Below are positions 36,444 through 45,774 of a DNA stretch of 64,000 nucleotides, one piece after another. The DNA comes from Hydrogenophaga sp. A37. GTDB lineage: Bacteria > Pseudomonadota > Gammaproteobacteria > Burkholderiales > Burkholderiaceae_C. The notes beneath the pieces were generated by a model. It was not told where the DNA came from, made no database searches, and was given only the letters and a program-made list of their open reading frames with translations. Both the position numbers and the translations under genes were made by a program. Location of the stretch: assembly GCF_002001205.1 (NCBI RefSeq), contig NZ_MUNZ01000102.1, positions 1-64,000 of the forward strand, written 5' to 3'. Within the stretch, counting starts at the first letter, position 1; every line of letters begins with the position of its first letter.

Positions 36444-36845
36444 ATGTCCCGCGTCGATCCTTCCGAAGTTGAATTCACCGCCATCCGCGCGCAAGGCGCG
36501 GGCGGGCAGAACGTCAACAAAGTGTCCAACGCCGTGCACCTGCGTTTTGCGGTGCACGCTTCGTCGCTGCCCGAAGCGATCAAGGAGCGCCTGCTCGCCT
36601 TGAGCGACCAGCGCATCACCACCGAAGGCGTGGTGGTCATCAAGGCGCAGACCAGCCGCAGCCTGGAGCAGAACAAGGCCGAAGCGCTGGAGCGGCTGCA
36701 GGCGCTGGTGGACAGCGTGGCCACGCTGCCCAAGGCGCGCAAGCCCACCAAACCCAGTTTCGGATCTAAACAGCGCCGCCTTGAAGGCAAGTCGAATCGC
36801 TCGCAAGTCAAACAGCTGCGTGGCCGTGTGGGTGGCGGCGACTGA
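36444..36845 (+). CDS. arfB: Alternative ribosome-rescue factor B (peptidyl-tRNA hydrolase)
   Basis: ArfB frees stalled ribosomes by hydrolysing peptidyl-tRNA. The 133-residue protein has the catalytic GGQ at 20-22 (QGAGGQNVNK) and a Lys/Arg-rich tail that enters the empty mRNA channel. Length is as expected for YaeJ/ArfB and too short for RF1 or RF2. It converges on the NUDIX gene, with the two stop codons adjoining. Confidence 0.95.
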   Translation: MSRVDPSEVEFTAIRAQGAGGQNVNKVSNAVHLRFAVHASSLPEAIKERLLALSDQRITTEGVVVIKAQTSRSLEQNKAEALERLQALVDSVATLPKARKPTKPSFGSKQRRLEGKSNRSQVKQLRGRVGGGD

Positions 36846-37328
36846 TCAGCCCTTGCGTTGCACCGAGGGATCGGTGTGCACCGTGTTCAGAGGAAAGCGG
36901 TGCCCCGCCTGGTGGTCGTCGATGCAGCGCTGCACCAGCGGGCTGCGGTGGCGTTCGGGGCATTCCCGCAACTCGTCGGGCGTCATCCACAGCGTGCGCA
37001 CGATGCCGGTATCGAGATCGCGTTGCACATCGAAGTCGCCCAGTTCGCCGCAGTAGGCAAAGCGCAGGTAGGTGATGTCTTCGCCGGTGGCCGGGCGCTG
37101 AAAACGCGAGAGGTAGATGCCGACCAGTGCCGTGGGCGTGAACCGGTGGGCGGTCTCTTCCAGTGTTTCGCGGGCCACGCCCTGCTCGGGGCTCTCGCCC
37201 GGGTCGAGGTGGCCGGCCGGGTTGTTCAGGCGCAGGCCTTCGGGCGTGTGTTCTTCCACCAGCAGGTAGCGACCATCGCGCTCGATGATCGCGGCCACGG
37301 TGGCACTGGGTTTCCATCGGGTGTTCAT
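36846..37328 (-). CDS. NUDIX hydrolase, NudJ-like
   Basis: A 160-residue NUDIX pyrophosphatase. The NUDIX box (about 39-61) reads G(HLDPG)E then RETLEET, with the metal-binding glutamates intact. It resembles NudJ/YmfB, which hydrolyses thiamin pyrophosphate precursors and nucleoside di/triphosphates. The ATG at 37328 is taken; another lies at 37337, and neither has a strong ribosome site. In E. coli nudJ adjoins mnmA; here mnmA is 10 kb away. Confidence 0.88.
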   Translation of the reverse strand: MNTRWKPSATVAAIIERDGRYLLVEEHTPEGLRLNNPAGHLDPGESPEQGVARETLEETAHRFTPTALVGIYLSRFQRPATGEDITYLRFAYCGELGDFDVQRDLDTGIVRTLWMTPDELRECPERHRSPLVQRCIDDHQAGHRFPLNTVHTDPSVQRKG

Positions 37329-37540
37329 GGCCTGCATTATCCCGACCGACCGTTCGGGTGTTCCTTGGCGCGGGAGGTCTTGCCGCATCGTGAAATGTCC
37401 CGTGCGCCGCGTGTGGGTGACGGTCACCGGGCTCCGTGCAAACCCTTATGTGACAAGGGCTTGCGCAGGGCGGGGGTTCCGCGGTCGTCGGTTAAGCTGC
37501 CTCGCAACCTTTTTTAACGCCCCTGCATCAAGGACTCTTT

Positions 37541-39154
37541 ATGACTTCTGGCGCTTTGACCGACACAGCCGCCCCCACCCCGCAGCGCATTGGTGTGCCG
37601 CGCGAGATCTTCACTGGCGAAAAACGGGTGGCCACCGTGCCCGACGCTGTGGTCAAGCTGGTCAAGCTGGGCTTTGGCGTGGTGGTGGAAAGCGGCGCGG
37701 GCGAGCTGGCCCAGCTCAGCGACGACGACTACCGCGAGGCCGGCGCCAGCATCGCGCCGACCGCGGCCGAGCTGTGGAGTGGCAGCGACATCGTCTTCAA
37801 GGTGCGCCCGCCCACGCCAGATGAGGTGGCGCTGATGCACGCAGGGCAGACGCTGATCGGCTTCATCTGGCCGGCCCAGAACCCGGAGCTGATGCAGCAG
37901 CTCGCGGCCCAAAAGGTGACGGCGCTCTCCATTGACGCGCTGCCGCGCACGCTGAGCCGGGCGCAGAAGATGGACGCGCTGACTTCGATGGCCGGCGTCA
38001 GTGGCTACCGCGCGGTGGTCGAGGCGGCCAACGCCTTCGGCCGTTTCTTCAACGGCCAGATCACGGCCGCGGGCAAGGTGCCGCCGGCCAAGGTCTTCAT
38101 CGCCGGTGCGGGCGTGGCCGGTCTGGCCGCCATCGGCGCGGCCGCCAGCCTGGGCGCCATCGTGCGCGCCAACGACACGCGCGCCGAGGTGGCCGACCAG
38201 GTGGTCTCGCTGGGCGGCGAATTCGTCAAAGTCGACTATGAAGAAGAGGGCTCGGGCGGCGGCGGTTACGCCAAGGTCATGAGCGAGGGCTTCCAGCAAG
38301 CGCAGCGCGAGATGTACGCGAAGCAGGCGCGCGAGGTGGACATCATCATCACCACCGCCCTGATTCCTGGCAAACCGGCGCCCAAGCTGATCACCGCCGA
38401 GATGGTGAAGACCATGAAGCCCGGCAGCGTGATCGTCGACATGGCGGCCGAGCAGGGCGGCAATTGCGAGCTCACCGTGCCCGGCGAAGCGGTGGTGCGC
38501 CACGGCGTGACCATCGTCGGCTACACCGACCTGGCCTCGCGCATGGCGCGCCAGTCGTCCACGCTGTACGCGACCAACCTGTTCCGCCTCAGCGAAGAGC
38601 TGTGCAAGACCAAGGATGGCGTCATCAACGTCAACATGGACGACGATGCGATCCGCGGCCTGACCGTGGTCAAGAACGGCGAGATCACCTGGCCGGCCCC
38701 GCCGCTGGTGGCCGCACCCAAACCGGTGGCCAAGCCCGCCGCCGCGGTGGTGAAAAAAGGCGGTGGCCATGGCGAACCGTCGGGCCCCATGCCCGCGGGC
38801 AAGCTGGCCATCGTGGCCGGCGTCACGGCCGTGCTGTTTGCGCTGGTGGGCGCCTACGCGCCGGCCTCGTTCCTGTCGCACTTCACGGTGTTCGTGCTGG
38901 CCTGCTTTGTGGGCTACATGGTGGTGTGGAACGTCAAGCCCGCGCTGCACACGCCGCTGATGAGCGTGACCAACGCCATCAGCTCGATCATCGCCATCGG
39001 GGCGCTGGTGCAGATCTCGCCCATGGCCAATGCCACCGAGCGGCCCAACACGCTGATCATCGGCCTGGCCGCTGCGGCGCTGGTGCTGACCGCCATCAAC
39101 ATGTTCGGCGGCTTTGCCGTCACCCAGCGCATGCTGGCGATGTTCCGCAAATAA
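37541..39154 (+). CDS. pntA: Proton-translocating NAD(P) transhydrogenase, alpha subunit
   Basis: PntA with PntB couples proton entry to hydride transfer from NADH to NADP+. The 537-residue subunit has an N-terminal alanine-dehydrogenase-like domain with the NAD Rossmann motif in [21 protein letters not shown]. An Ala/Pro/Lys-rich linker near 390-425 and about four C-terminal helices follow. It is the one-chain alpha subunit (PntAA and PntAB fused), as in E. coli. AAGGA precedes the ATG. Confidence 0.97.
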   Translation: MTSGALTDTAAPTPQRIGVPREIFTGEKRVATVPDAVVKLVKLGFGVVVESGAGELAQLSDDDYREAGASIAPTAAELWSGSDIVFKVRPPTPDEVALMHAGQTLIGFIWPAQNPELMQQLAAQKVTALSIDALPRTLSRAQKMDALTSMAGVSGYRAVVEAANAFGRFFNGQITAAGKVPPAKVFIAGAGVAGLAAIGAAASLGAIVRANDTRAEVADQVVSLGGEFVKVDYEEEGSGGGGYAKVMSEGFQQAQREMYAKQAREVDIIITTALIPGKPAPKLITAEMVKTMKPGSVIVDMAAEQGGNCELTVPGEAVVRHGVTIVGYTDLASRMARQSSTLYATNLFRLSEELCKTKDGVINVNMDDDAIRGLTVVKNGEITWPAPPLVAAPKPVAKPAAAVVKKGGGHGEPSGPMPAGKLAIVAGVTAVLFALVGAYAPASFLSHFTVFVLACFVGYMVVWNVKPALHTPLMSVTNAISSIIAIGALVQISPMANATERPNTLIIGLAAAALVLTAINMFGGFAVTQRMLAMFRK

Positions 39155-39168
39155 GAAGGAGACCCTGA

Positions 39169-40590
39169 ATGTCTGCAAGTCTGGCCACGGTCTCCTACAT
39201 CGGAGCGACCATTCTCTTCATCCTCAGCCTGGGCGGCCTGTCCAACCAGGAAACCTCGCGCCGCGGCAACCTGTTCGGCATGATCGGCATGGCGCTGGCC
39301 GTGGCGGCCACGGTGTTTGGCCCGCAGGTCACCGCCGCCGGGCTGCCCTGGATCATTGGTGCCATGGTGTTCGGCGGGGCCATCGGCCTCTATGCCGCGC
39401 GCACCGTGCAGATGACACAGATGCCCGAGCTGGTGGCGCTGATGCACAGCATGGTCGGCATGGCCGCGGTGCTGGTCGGCTACGCCACCTATGTGGACCC
39501 GGAAGCCACCAAGGGCTTCGAGGGTGCGGCGCACACCATCCACGCGATGGAAATCTACATCGGCATCTTCATCGGCGCGGTCACCTTCTCGGGCTCGGTC
39601 ATCGCCTTCGGCAAACTCTCGGGCCGTGTCGGCGGCAAGCCCATGTTGCTGCCCGGGCGCCACTGGATGAACCTGGCCGGCCTGATCGCGGTGATCTACT
39701 TCGGCCGCCTGTTCCTTCAGGCCGAGACGCTGCAGGACGGCATGCTCCCTCTGTTCGTGATGAGCGGCATTGCGCTGCTGTTCGGCATCCACATGGTGAT
39801 GGCCATCGGCGGCGCCGACATGCCGGTGGTGGTGTCCATGCTCAACAGCTATTCGGGCTGGGCCGCCGCGGCCACCGGCTTCATGCTGAGCAATGACCTG
39901 CTGATCGTGGTAGGCGCACTGGTCGGCTCCAGCGGCGCCATCCTGTCCTACATCATGTGCAACGCGATGAACCGCAGCTTCATCAGCGTGATCGCCGGCG
40001 GCTTCGGCACCACCGCTGCCGCGCCCAAGGCCCCGGGCGGTGCGGCCGCGGAGCCGGTGGGCGAGGTGACCCCCATCCTCGCTGCCGAAACCGCCGAGAT
40101 GCTGCGCGAGGCCAAGAACGTGATCATCGTGCCCGGCTACGGCATGGCGGTGGCGCAGGCGCAGCACACGGTGTTCGAGATCACCAAACACCTGCGCGAG
40201 AAGGGCGTGAACGTGCGCTTCGGCATCCACCCGGTGGCCGGCCGTATGCCCGGCCACATGAACGTGCTGCTGGCCGAGGCCAGGGTGCCCTATGACATCG
40301 TGTTCGAGATGGACGAGTTGAACGACGACTTCCCGGACACCGATGTGACCATGGTCATCGGCGCCAACGACATCGTGAACCCGGCGGCGCAGGATGATCC
40401 GACCAGCCCCATCGCCGGCATGCCGGTGCTCGAGGTCTGGAAGGCGCGCACCTCCATCGTGATGAAGCGCAGCATGGCCTCAGGCTATGCGGGCGTGGAC
40501 AACCCGCTCTTCTACAAGGACAACAACCGCATGTTGTTCGGCGACGCCAAGAAGATGTTGGACGAGGTGCTGGTGGCTCTCAAGAGCTGA
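39169..40590 (+). CDS. pntB: NAD(P) transhydrogenase, beta subunit
   Basis: PntB carries the proton channel and the NADP(H) domain. The 473-residue protein has about eight to nine helices, then a soluble dIII domain with the NADP-binding [12 protein letters not shown] and [12 protein letters not shown] segments. It starts 14 bases after pntA, with AAGGAG, and ends before a good terminator. Confidence 0.97.
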   Translation: MSASLATVSYIGATILFILSLGGLSNQETSRRGNLFGMIGMALAVAATVFGPQVTAAGLPWIIGAMVFGGAIGLYAARTVQMTQMPELVALMHSMVGMAAVLVGYATYVDPEATKGFEGAAHTIHAMEIYIGIFIGAVTFSGSVIAFGKLSGRVGGKPMLLPGRHWMNLAGLIAVIYFGRLFLQAETLQDGMLPLFVMSGIALLFGIHMVMAIGGADMPVVVSMLNSYSGWAAAATGFMLSNDLLIVVGALVGSSGAILSYIMCNAMNRSFISVIAGGFGTTAAAPKAPGGAAAEPVGEVTPILAAETAEMLREAKNVIIVPGYGMAVAQAQHTVFEITKHLREKGVNVRFGIHPVAGRMPGHMNVLLAEARVPYDIVFEMDELNDDFPDTDVTMVIGANDIVNPAAQDDPTSPIAGMPVLEVWKARTSIVMKRSMASGYAGVDNPLFYKDNNRMLFGDAKKMLDEVLVALKS

Positions 40591-40610
40591 GTCCCCGGTC
40601 CACCAAAGGA

Positions 40611-40632
40611 AGGGGCCGTTGGCCCCTTTTTT
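40611..40632 (+). terminator. Rho-independent terminator after pntB
   Basis: AGGGGCC and GGCCCCT form a 7-bp stem with a 3-base loop, followed by a run of T. Confidence 0.9.
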
Positions 40633-40758
40633 GTGTTCGCGGCTTGCGCGCCTGGTGCATTCGAAAACATTCTGGCCGTGGCACGTGCGAAGGTGCGGGC
40701 GCGTTGAAGCGTGGGGCACGTTCGGCATGAACCAATCCGTGTGTCAGGCTCCCATGAC

Positions 40759-43700
40759 CTAGCGGTCAGAATTCTCCGCGGGCGCTCGCTCGCGCCGGAA
40801 TGCATCCCACCAGTGCCTGGTGTGCGTGGCCGCATCGTAGGCCTTGCGGCCGGGCACCCGGAGCTCCACCTCGGTGCCGCGCCCGTGCGCGCTGCGGACG
40901 TCCAGCTGCCCACCGATGATGGCGGCGCGCTCTCGCATGCCGGGCAACCCGAAGTGGCTGGCCGGCTCCTGGCCTTCGATCGTCGCCGCTTCGATGCCTT
41001 TGCCGTCGTCTGCGACCGTCAGCCGGAACTGCCGCACGCCGTAGTGCAGCGTGACGGTGATGTGCCGCGCGCCGGCGTGGCGGAAGCTGTTGCGCAGCGC
41101 CTCGCCTGCGATGCGGCACGCCTCCTCTCGCGCGAGCGGGTTCAGGTGGCGCGACGGCCCGTCGACCGCGACGCCGATAACGGGAGCGTCGGCCGCCGGA
41201 TGGGCATTGGTCAAGTCGGCGCCAATCGCAGCGATCGCCTCGGCGAGGTCGTTGACCTCGACGGTCGAGGCACGCAGGCCCCGCACGGTGTCGCGCCCTT
41301 CGACGATGGCCGCCTCTGCACGGTCCAGGGCGAGCTCGAGCCGCTGTTTCGCTTCGATCGGCCGCTCCGGCAGGGCATCGATGGCCGTGCGGAACCAGAG
41401 CAGCGACGCCTGGTACGTCTGCAGCAGGGTGTCGTGCAGGTCGCGTGCGATGCGTGCACGCTCGCCGAGTCGCGCATAGAGTGCGATCTCGAACCGGCGG
41501 TGCAACTGGCGCACGCGCAAGCGGTACGCGAGCCAGAGCGCCGTGAGCAGCAATGCGGCGACCAGGAGCCGGAAATACCACGTCGCATACCAAGGCGGTG
41601 GGACGCGGATCTTGAGCTCGCTGCCGTTCCAGTCTCCGCGGGCACCGCGAGCCTGGACCCGAAACGTGTAGTTGCCCGTCGGCAGCATCGTGTACGTCGC
41701 GCTGCGCCGGGCGCTGTCGGTCTCGTTCCATTTCTCTTCGAGCCCTTCGAGCCGGTACCGATAGCGCGTGCGCACCGGATCGACATAGTTCAAGGCGGCG
41801 AAGTCGAACGACACGATGCTGCGCGGTTCCAGCTCCAGCGAAGCGGCGGACCAGATGGGCTGCTGTAGCGGCGCGCTTCCCGGCAGCACCGGCTCGCCGA
41901 ACAGGCGGAAGTCGGTCAGGAACACCGGCAGAGCGGGCTCGCGCGCGACGACCTGCCCGGGGAAGAATGCCACCAGCCCCTTTTGCGAGCCGAAGAACAT
42001 CTCACCCCCCGAGCTTTGGGCGGCGACCACGGGGTTGGCGAACCGATCGGTCAACAGACCATCCGATGCGTGATAGTTCGTGAAGGTCTCGGCGTGCGGA
42101 TCGAACCTCGACAGCCCGTTCGGGGTGCTGAGCCACAGGCGTCCGTCGTCTTCTTCCAGGATGCCGATGACCGTGTCTGCCGCAAGCCCGGAGCGCGAGG
42201 CGTAGGACGTGAATGTCGCGTTGCGTGGATCGAGCTTGCCCAGCCCGCGGAAGGTCGCGGCCCACACCGTCCCGGAGCGGTCGACGTGAACCGAATTGAC
42301 GCGGTTGTGGCCGGGCGGTTGCGCGGCGCGGAGCTCGGCATCGAAGACCTTGAAGGTGCCCGAGCGCGGATCGAAGCGGTGCACGCCGCGTGACGAGGTC
42401 GCCAGCCACAGCACACCGCTCGCGTCCTCCGCGATCGAGCGGTATTGGACCAGACCTTTCGGTTGCGGCCTGAAGGTCGAGAAGTCCTGCGTCGCTGGCT
42501 CCCAGCGGCTCAGGCCGAAATCCGTCCCGACCCACAGGCTGCCACCGCGATCGACCCGCAACGCTGCGACGCGGTTGTGGTTCAGTGATCGCGGGTTGGA
42601 GGGATCGTTGGCGAAGTTCGTGTACCCGCCCGAACCGGGATCGAAGCGAACGACACCGTTGCCGTTCGTGCCGAACCACAGATGGCCGGCGCTGTCCTTC
42701 GTGATCGCGCTGACGCCTCGCGCGAAGGCCGGCTGGTCGATCTGTGTGACCTGATCCGTCGTGCGATCGACACGGTTCAAGCCGCGGTCGGTGCCGATCC
42801 ACAGCGTGTCGGGGTCTTCCGCGTACGCCGCAGTCACCGCGCCTTTGCCGAGGCTCTGCGGGACCGCCTGCTGGTGGCGGTACGACCGGAACCGCGGGCG
42901 CTCGGTGTCGAAGCGGTAGACGCCCCCCGCTCTCGTCGTCGACCAGAAGCGCCCGTCGCGATCCCTGAACAGGCCGATGACGAGGTCGTCGCGCAAGCCG
43001 TCGGGATCGTCGGGGTTGCTCTGGTACCAGATCGCCTGCTTGCGGTCCGGCGTCAGTTTCACGAGACCGAGCTTGTTGGTGCCGAGCCAGAGCGCCCGGT
43101 CGTGGTCCTCCTGGATCGACACGACGCCCGAGGACGCGTTCGGCGCCAGTCCGCCGTTGCGAAACTCGTAGACCGTGACTTCGCCGCTGGCGACGTCGAC
43201 CGAGGCCAGATCGCCTCCGGCGGACAGACCGAACCACAGCTTTCCGCTGCTGTCCTGGAACGGCCTCGATGGAAAACCCGTGCTGACGAACTTGCGTCCG
43301 GACGCCGTCTCAAGCTTGATGTGACGCGTGACCTTGCCCGAGCGCCGGTCGAGCACGTAGAGCCCATCGCTGCTGGTGACCCACAGGGTGCCGTCTGGCA
43401 CGGCCGCCATTGCGATGACGCGCGTCTCGCCGACCCCGGGCGTGTAGCGCGGCCGATGACAGGAGGTCTTTGACGTGGCCGGATCCAGGGCCGTCAGGCC
43501 GTCGTCCGTCGCGAGCCAGATCACCCCATCCTGATCCTCGACGATGTCGTGGGCGATCCTGACGGTGCCACAGGCCTCGTTGGGCGACCGGTATTGCGTG
43601 AAGCTGCCGGTCGCAGGGTCGTATCGATTGAGCGAGTCGTCGGCGCCGATCCACAGCCGACCCGCGCGGTCACTCGCCAGCGACTGGCCGATGATGAAGC

Positions 43701-44004
43701 CGACGCTGTTCGCGCTCTGGCCATCCGGAACCTTCATGAAACCGTAGCCGTCGTAGCGCTGCAATCCGTCGGCGGCGCTCAGCCAGAGAAACCCGAACCT
43801 GTCCTGCGCGATCCGTTGCAGCGGAAGCGGCGCGGAGGGCGCCTGCATCGGGTGAAACTGGATCGGTGCGCCCGTGACGAGCGCAACGTCGACGACGGGA
43901 ATGTCTTGCGCCCGAGCAAGCCCGCAAGTCGCCAACGCGGCCAGTGCGGCAAGGGTGGAGAACAACGCAAGTGCGTTAAGGCTCCGCCTCTTCTTTTCAT
44001 GCAT
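40759..44004 (-). CDS. Two-component propeller sensor histidine kinase
   Basis: A 1081-residue membrane sensor. A signal sequence is followed by about fourteen two-component-propeller repeats (GxLWxGT..GL.R type), a Y_Y_Y domain and one transmembrane helix. The HisKA_3 dimerisation domain has His857 (ARDLHDTLLQ), and the HATPase has an EALRNSFRHA N-box and GLPGMRERA. HisKA_3 kinases usually pair with NarL-type regulators, and the next gene upstream encodes a NarL-type domain. The start at 44004 begins the signal peptide; 44043 is an alternative. The ligand is unknown, and carbohydrate sensing is common in this family. Confidence 0.93.
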   Translation of the reverse strand: MHEKKRRSLNALALFSTLAALAALATCGLARAQDIPVVDVALVTGAPIQFHPMQAPSAPLPLQRIAQDRFGFLWLSAADGLQRYDGYGFMKVPDGQSANSVGFIIGQSLASDRAGRLWIGADDSLNRYDPATGSFTQYRSPNEACGTVRIAHDIVEDQDGVIWLATDDGLTALDPATSKTSCHRPRYTPGVGETRVIAMAAVPDGTLWVTSSDGLYVLDRRSGKVTRHIKLETASGRKFVSTGFPSRPFQDSSGKLWFGLSAGGDLASVDVASGEVTVYEFRNGGLAPNASSGVVSIQEDHDRALWLGTNKLGLVKLTPDRKQAIWYQSNPDDPDGLRDDLVIGLFRDRDGRFWSTTRAGGVYRFDTERPRFRSYRHQQAVPQSLGKGAVTAAYAEDPDTLWIGTDRGLNRVDRTTDQVTQIDQPAFARGVSAITKDSAGHLWFGTNGNGVVRFDPGSGGYTNFANDPSNPRSLNHNRVAALRVDRGGSLWVGTDFGLSRWEPATQDFSTFRPQPKGLVQYRSIAEDASGVLWLATSSRGVHRFDPRSGTFKVFDAELRAAQPPGHNRVNSVHVDRSGTVWAATFRGLGKLDPRNATFTSYASRSGLAADTVIGILEEDDGRLWLSTPNGLSRFDPHAETFTNYHASDGLLTDRFANPVVAAQSSGGEMFFGSQKGLVAFFPGQVVAREPALPVFLTDFRLFGEPVLPGSAPLQQPIWSAASLELEPRSIVSFDFAALNYVDPVRTRYRYRLEGLEEKWNETDSARRSATYTMLPTGNYTFRVQARGARGDWNGSELKIRVPPPWYATWYFRLLVAALLLTALWLAYRLRVRQLHRRFEIALYARLGERARIARDLHDTLLQTYQASLLWFRTAIDALPERPIEAKQRLELALDRAEAAIVEGRDTVRGLRASTVEVNDLAEAIAAIGADLTNAHPAADAPVIGVAVDGPSRHLNPLAREEACRIAGEALRNSFRHAGARHITVTLHYGVRQFRLTVADDGKGIEAATIEGQEPASHFGLPGMRERAAIIGGQLDVRSAHGRGTEVELRVPGRKAYDAATHTRHWWDAFRRERAPAENSDR

Positions 44005-44145
44005 CACACGCCTCTCAGCCCTCTGGCAGCCCCAATTCCGCAAATCGAGCGGTGGAACGTGCGTTGACGGCGACTTGAATTTTAGGCGCTTCGGGTAGGC
44101 GATGACCAGTGCGGCCCACTTCGAAGTTCTAGTTGCGGCGCCGAT

Positions 44146-45546
44146 TCAAAGGTCGGCACTGTGGTCGACACCAGCCGCCTCCGGCTGCACCACCGGCAAT
44201 GGCAGCTCCACGCGGAACCGGGTGCCGTGGCCGAACTCGCTGCTCACCTGCACCCGTCCGCCCATGTCGCTCACCAGCGCGCGGGTGATCGCGAGTCCCA
44301 GCCCGGTGCCACCGCTGCGGCGCTGCACATCGCCCACCTGCTCGAAGGGATCGAAGATGCGTTCCAGGTCGTCGGGTCGCATGCCGACGCCGGTGTCCTC
44401 GACGTCCAGCTGCAGCAGCACCTGCGCCGGGCCTTTCGGCTCGGCATGGGCGCGCAAGGTGACCGTGCCTTGGTCGGTGAACTTGATCGCGTTGCCTATC
44501 AGGTTCAACAGCACCTGCCGCAGCCGGCGCTCGTCGGCCAGAACCGCCTGCGGCAAGCCTGCCCCGGCATCGAACACGAACGCCAGGCGCTTCTCTTGGG
44601 CCTTGACGTGCATCAGGTTCACCACCGTCTGCAGGGAGTTCGCCAGGTTCACCGGCTCCGGGTTCAGCTCCGTGTGGCCAGCCTCGATACGTGCCAGGTC
44701 GAGGATGTCGTTGATCAGCGCCAGGAGGTGCTTCCCGCTCTGGTGAATGACGTCCAGGCGGCGCGCTTGCTGTGAGCTCAAACCGCCCTCCATGGTCAGC
44801 AACTGCGCGTAGCCGAGCACGGCATTCAGCGGTGTGCGCAACTCGTGGCTCATGCTGGCGAGGAACTCGCTCTTCGCGCGGTTGGCCGCCTCGGCGGCAT
44901 GCCTGGCATCGCGCTCGGTCTGGACCATGCCCCGATGGAGTTCGGTTACTTCGGCCTGCTCACGATCCTGGGCATCCAGCTTCGACAGGATGGTTCGCAC
45001 CTGGCTTTCAACCGTCTCTTCGCTGAGCCCGACCGCTTGCGCGATCTCCTTGTAAGCGTTGCCCTGCGCGATGAATCGCAGGACGCCGATCTCTGCCGGC
45101 GTGAGGCCCTCGTCCGTGCCCTGCATGGCCTGCTCGAACGACACTTCCGAGGGCAGCACCTTGCGGCCGGCGTGCACTGCGCGTATGGCGTCGCGCAGCT
45201 CCTTGTGCAAGGCTGTCTTCAGCAGGTAACCGCGAGCGCCGGCCTGCAGGGCGCGCTGCGCCTGAGCGTCGTCGGCGTAGGTGGTGAGCACGATGATCCG
45301 CGCGTCGGAGAACTCGGCCCGGATGGCGCCGATGGCGTCGAGCCCACCCATCCCGGGCATCTGCAAATCCATGAGCGTGACGTCGGGGCGGTGGGCGCGG
45401 AACTGCTCGATCGCCTCGCGGCCGTTGGCCGCTTCGGCCACGAGGGCCATGTCCGACTCCGTGGACAAGAGCATCTCAATACCCTGCCGCACGATCGGAT
45501 GATCGTCGACACAGAGAACCCGGATGCGAGTCAGTTTTTCGGTCAT
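44146..45546 (-). CDS. NarL-type response regulator fused to a HisKA histidine kinase
   Basis: A 466-residue chimera. Residues 8-125 form a receiver domain (D60, K110), and 146-208 a LuxR-type helix-turn-helix (GLTPAEIGVLRFIAQG, then VGLSEETVESQV). After a short coiled linker (TERDARHAAEAANRAK) come HisKA with His234 (SMSHELRTPLN) and a full HATPase (NLIGNAIKF, DTGVGM, GGTGLGLAI). A DNA-binding regulator and a kinase are therefore in one chain, an unusual order. There is no sensor or membrane segment. The gene lies upstream of the propeller kinase on the same strand and is divergent from a PAS-REC-HPt gene. Confidence 0.9.
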   Translation of the reverse strand: MTEKLTRIRVLCVDDHPIVRQGIEMLLSTESDMALVAEAANGREAIEQFRAHRPDVTLMDLQMPGMGGLDAIGAIRAEFSDARIIVLTTYADDAQAQRALQAGARGYLLKTALHKELRDAIRAVHAGRKVLPSEVSFEQAMQGTDEGLTPAEIGVLRFIAQGNAYKEIAQAVGLSEETVESQVRTILSKLDAQDREQAEVTELHRGMVQTERDARHAAEAANRAKSEFLASMSHELRTPLNAVLGYAQLLTMEGGLSSQQARRLDVIHQSGKHLLALINDILDLARIEAGHTELNPEPVNLANSLQTVVNLMHVKAQEKRLAFVFDAGAGLPQAVLADERRLRQVLLNLIGNAIKFTDQGTVTLRAHAEPKGPAQVLLQLDVEDTGVGMRPDDLERIFDPFEQVGDVQRRSGGTGLGLAITRALVSDMGGRVQVSSEFGHGTRFRVELPLPVVQPEAAGVDHSADL

Positions 45547-45729
45547 TTGCAGATATCGAAGGGTGCAGATTTCTTGCGCAGAATGTCCGATCAGGCAGTC
45601 GACGATCTACTGTACTCCGCTCCGTCTGGGGCACCAAATTCAGCCTCCCGCTCCGGTCCTGCCGCCATGGGGGCAGTGGGTGCCTTGGTCTGCATTGGGA
45701 AAACCAGTATGGTGGGTGGCTGCAACCTG

Positions 45730-45774
45730 ATGCAAACTGAAAAACTCATCATCGCAAGACGCGAGGCACTGTGA
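45730..45774 (+). CDS. Possible 14-codon leader peptide before the PAS-REC-HPt gene
   Basis: An ATG at 45730 opens 14 codons ending in TGA at 45772, which overlaps the GTG start of the next gene (GTGA). This could couple translation. No clear Shine-Dalgarno was seen, and the frame may be chance. Confidence 0.25.
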   Translation: MQTEKLIIARREAL

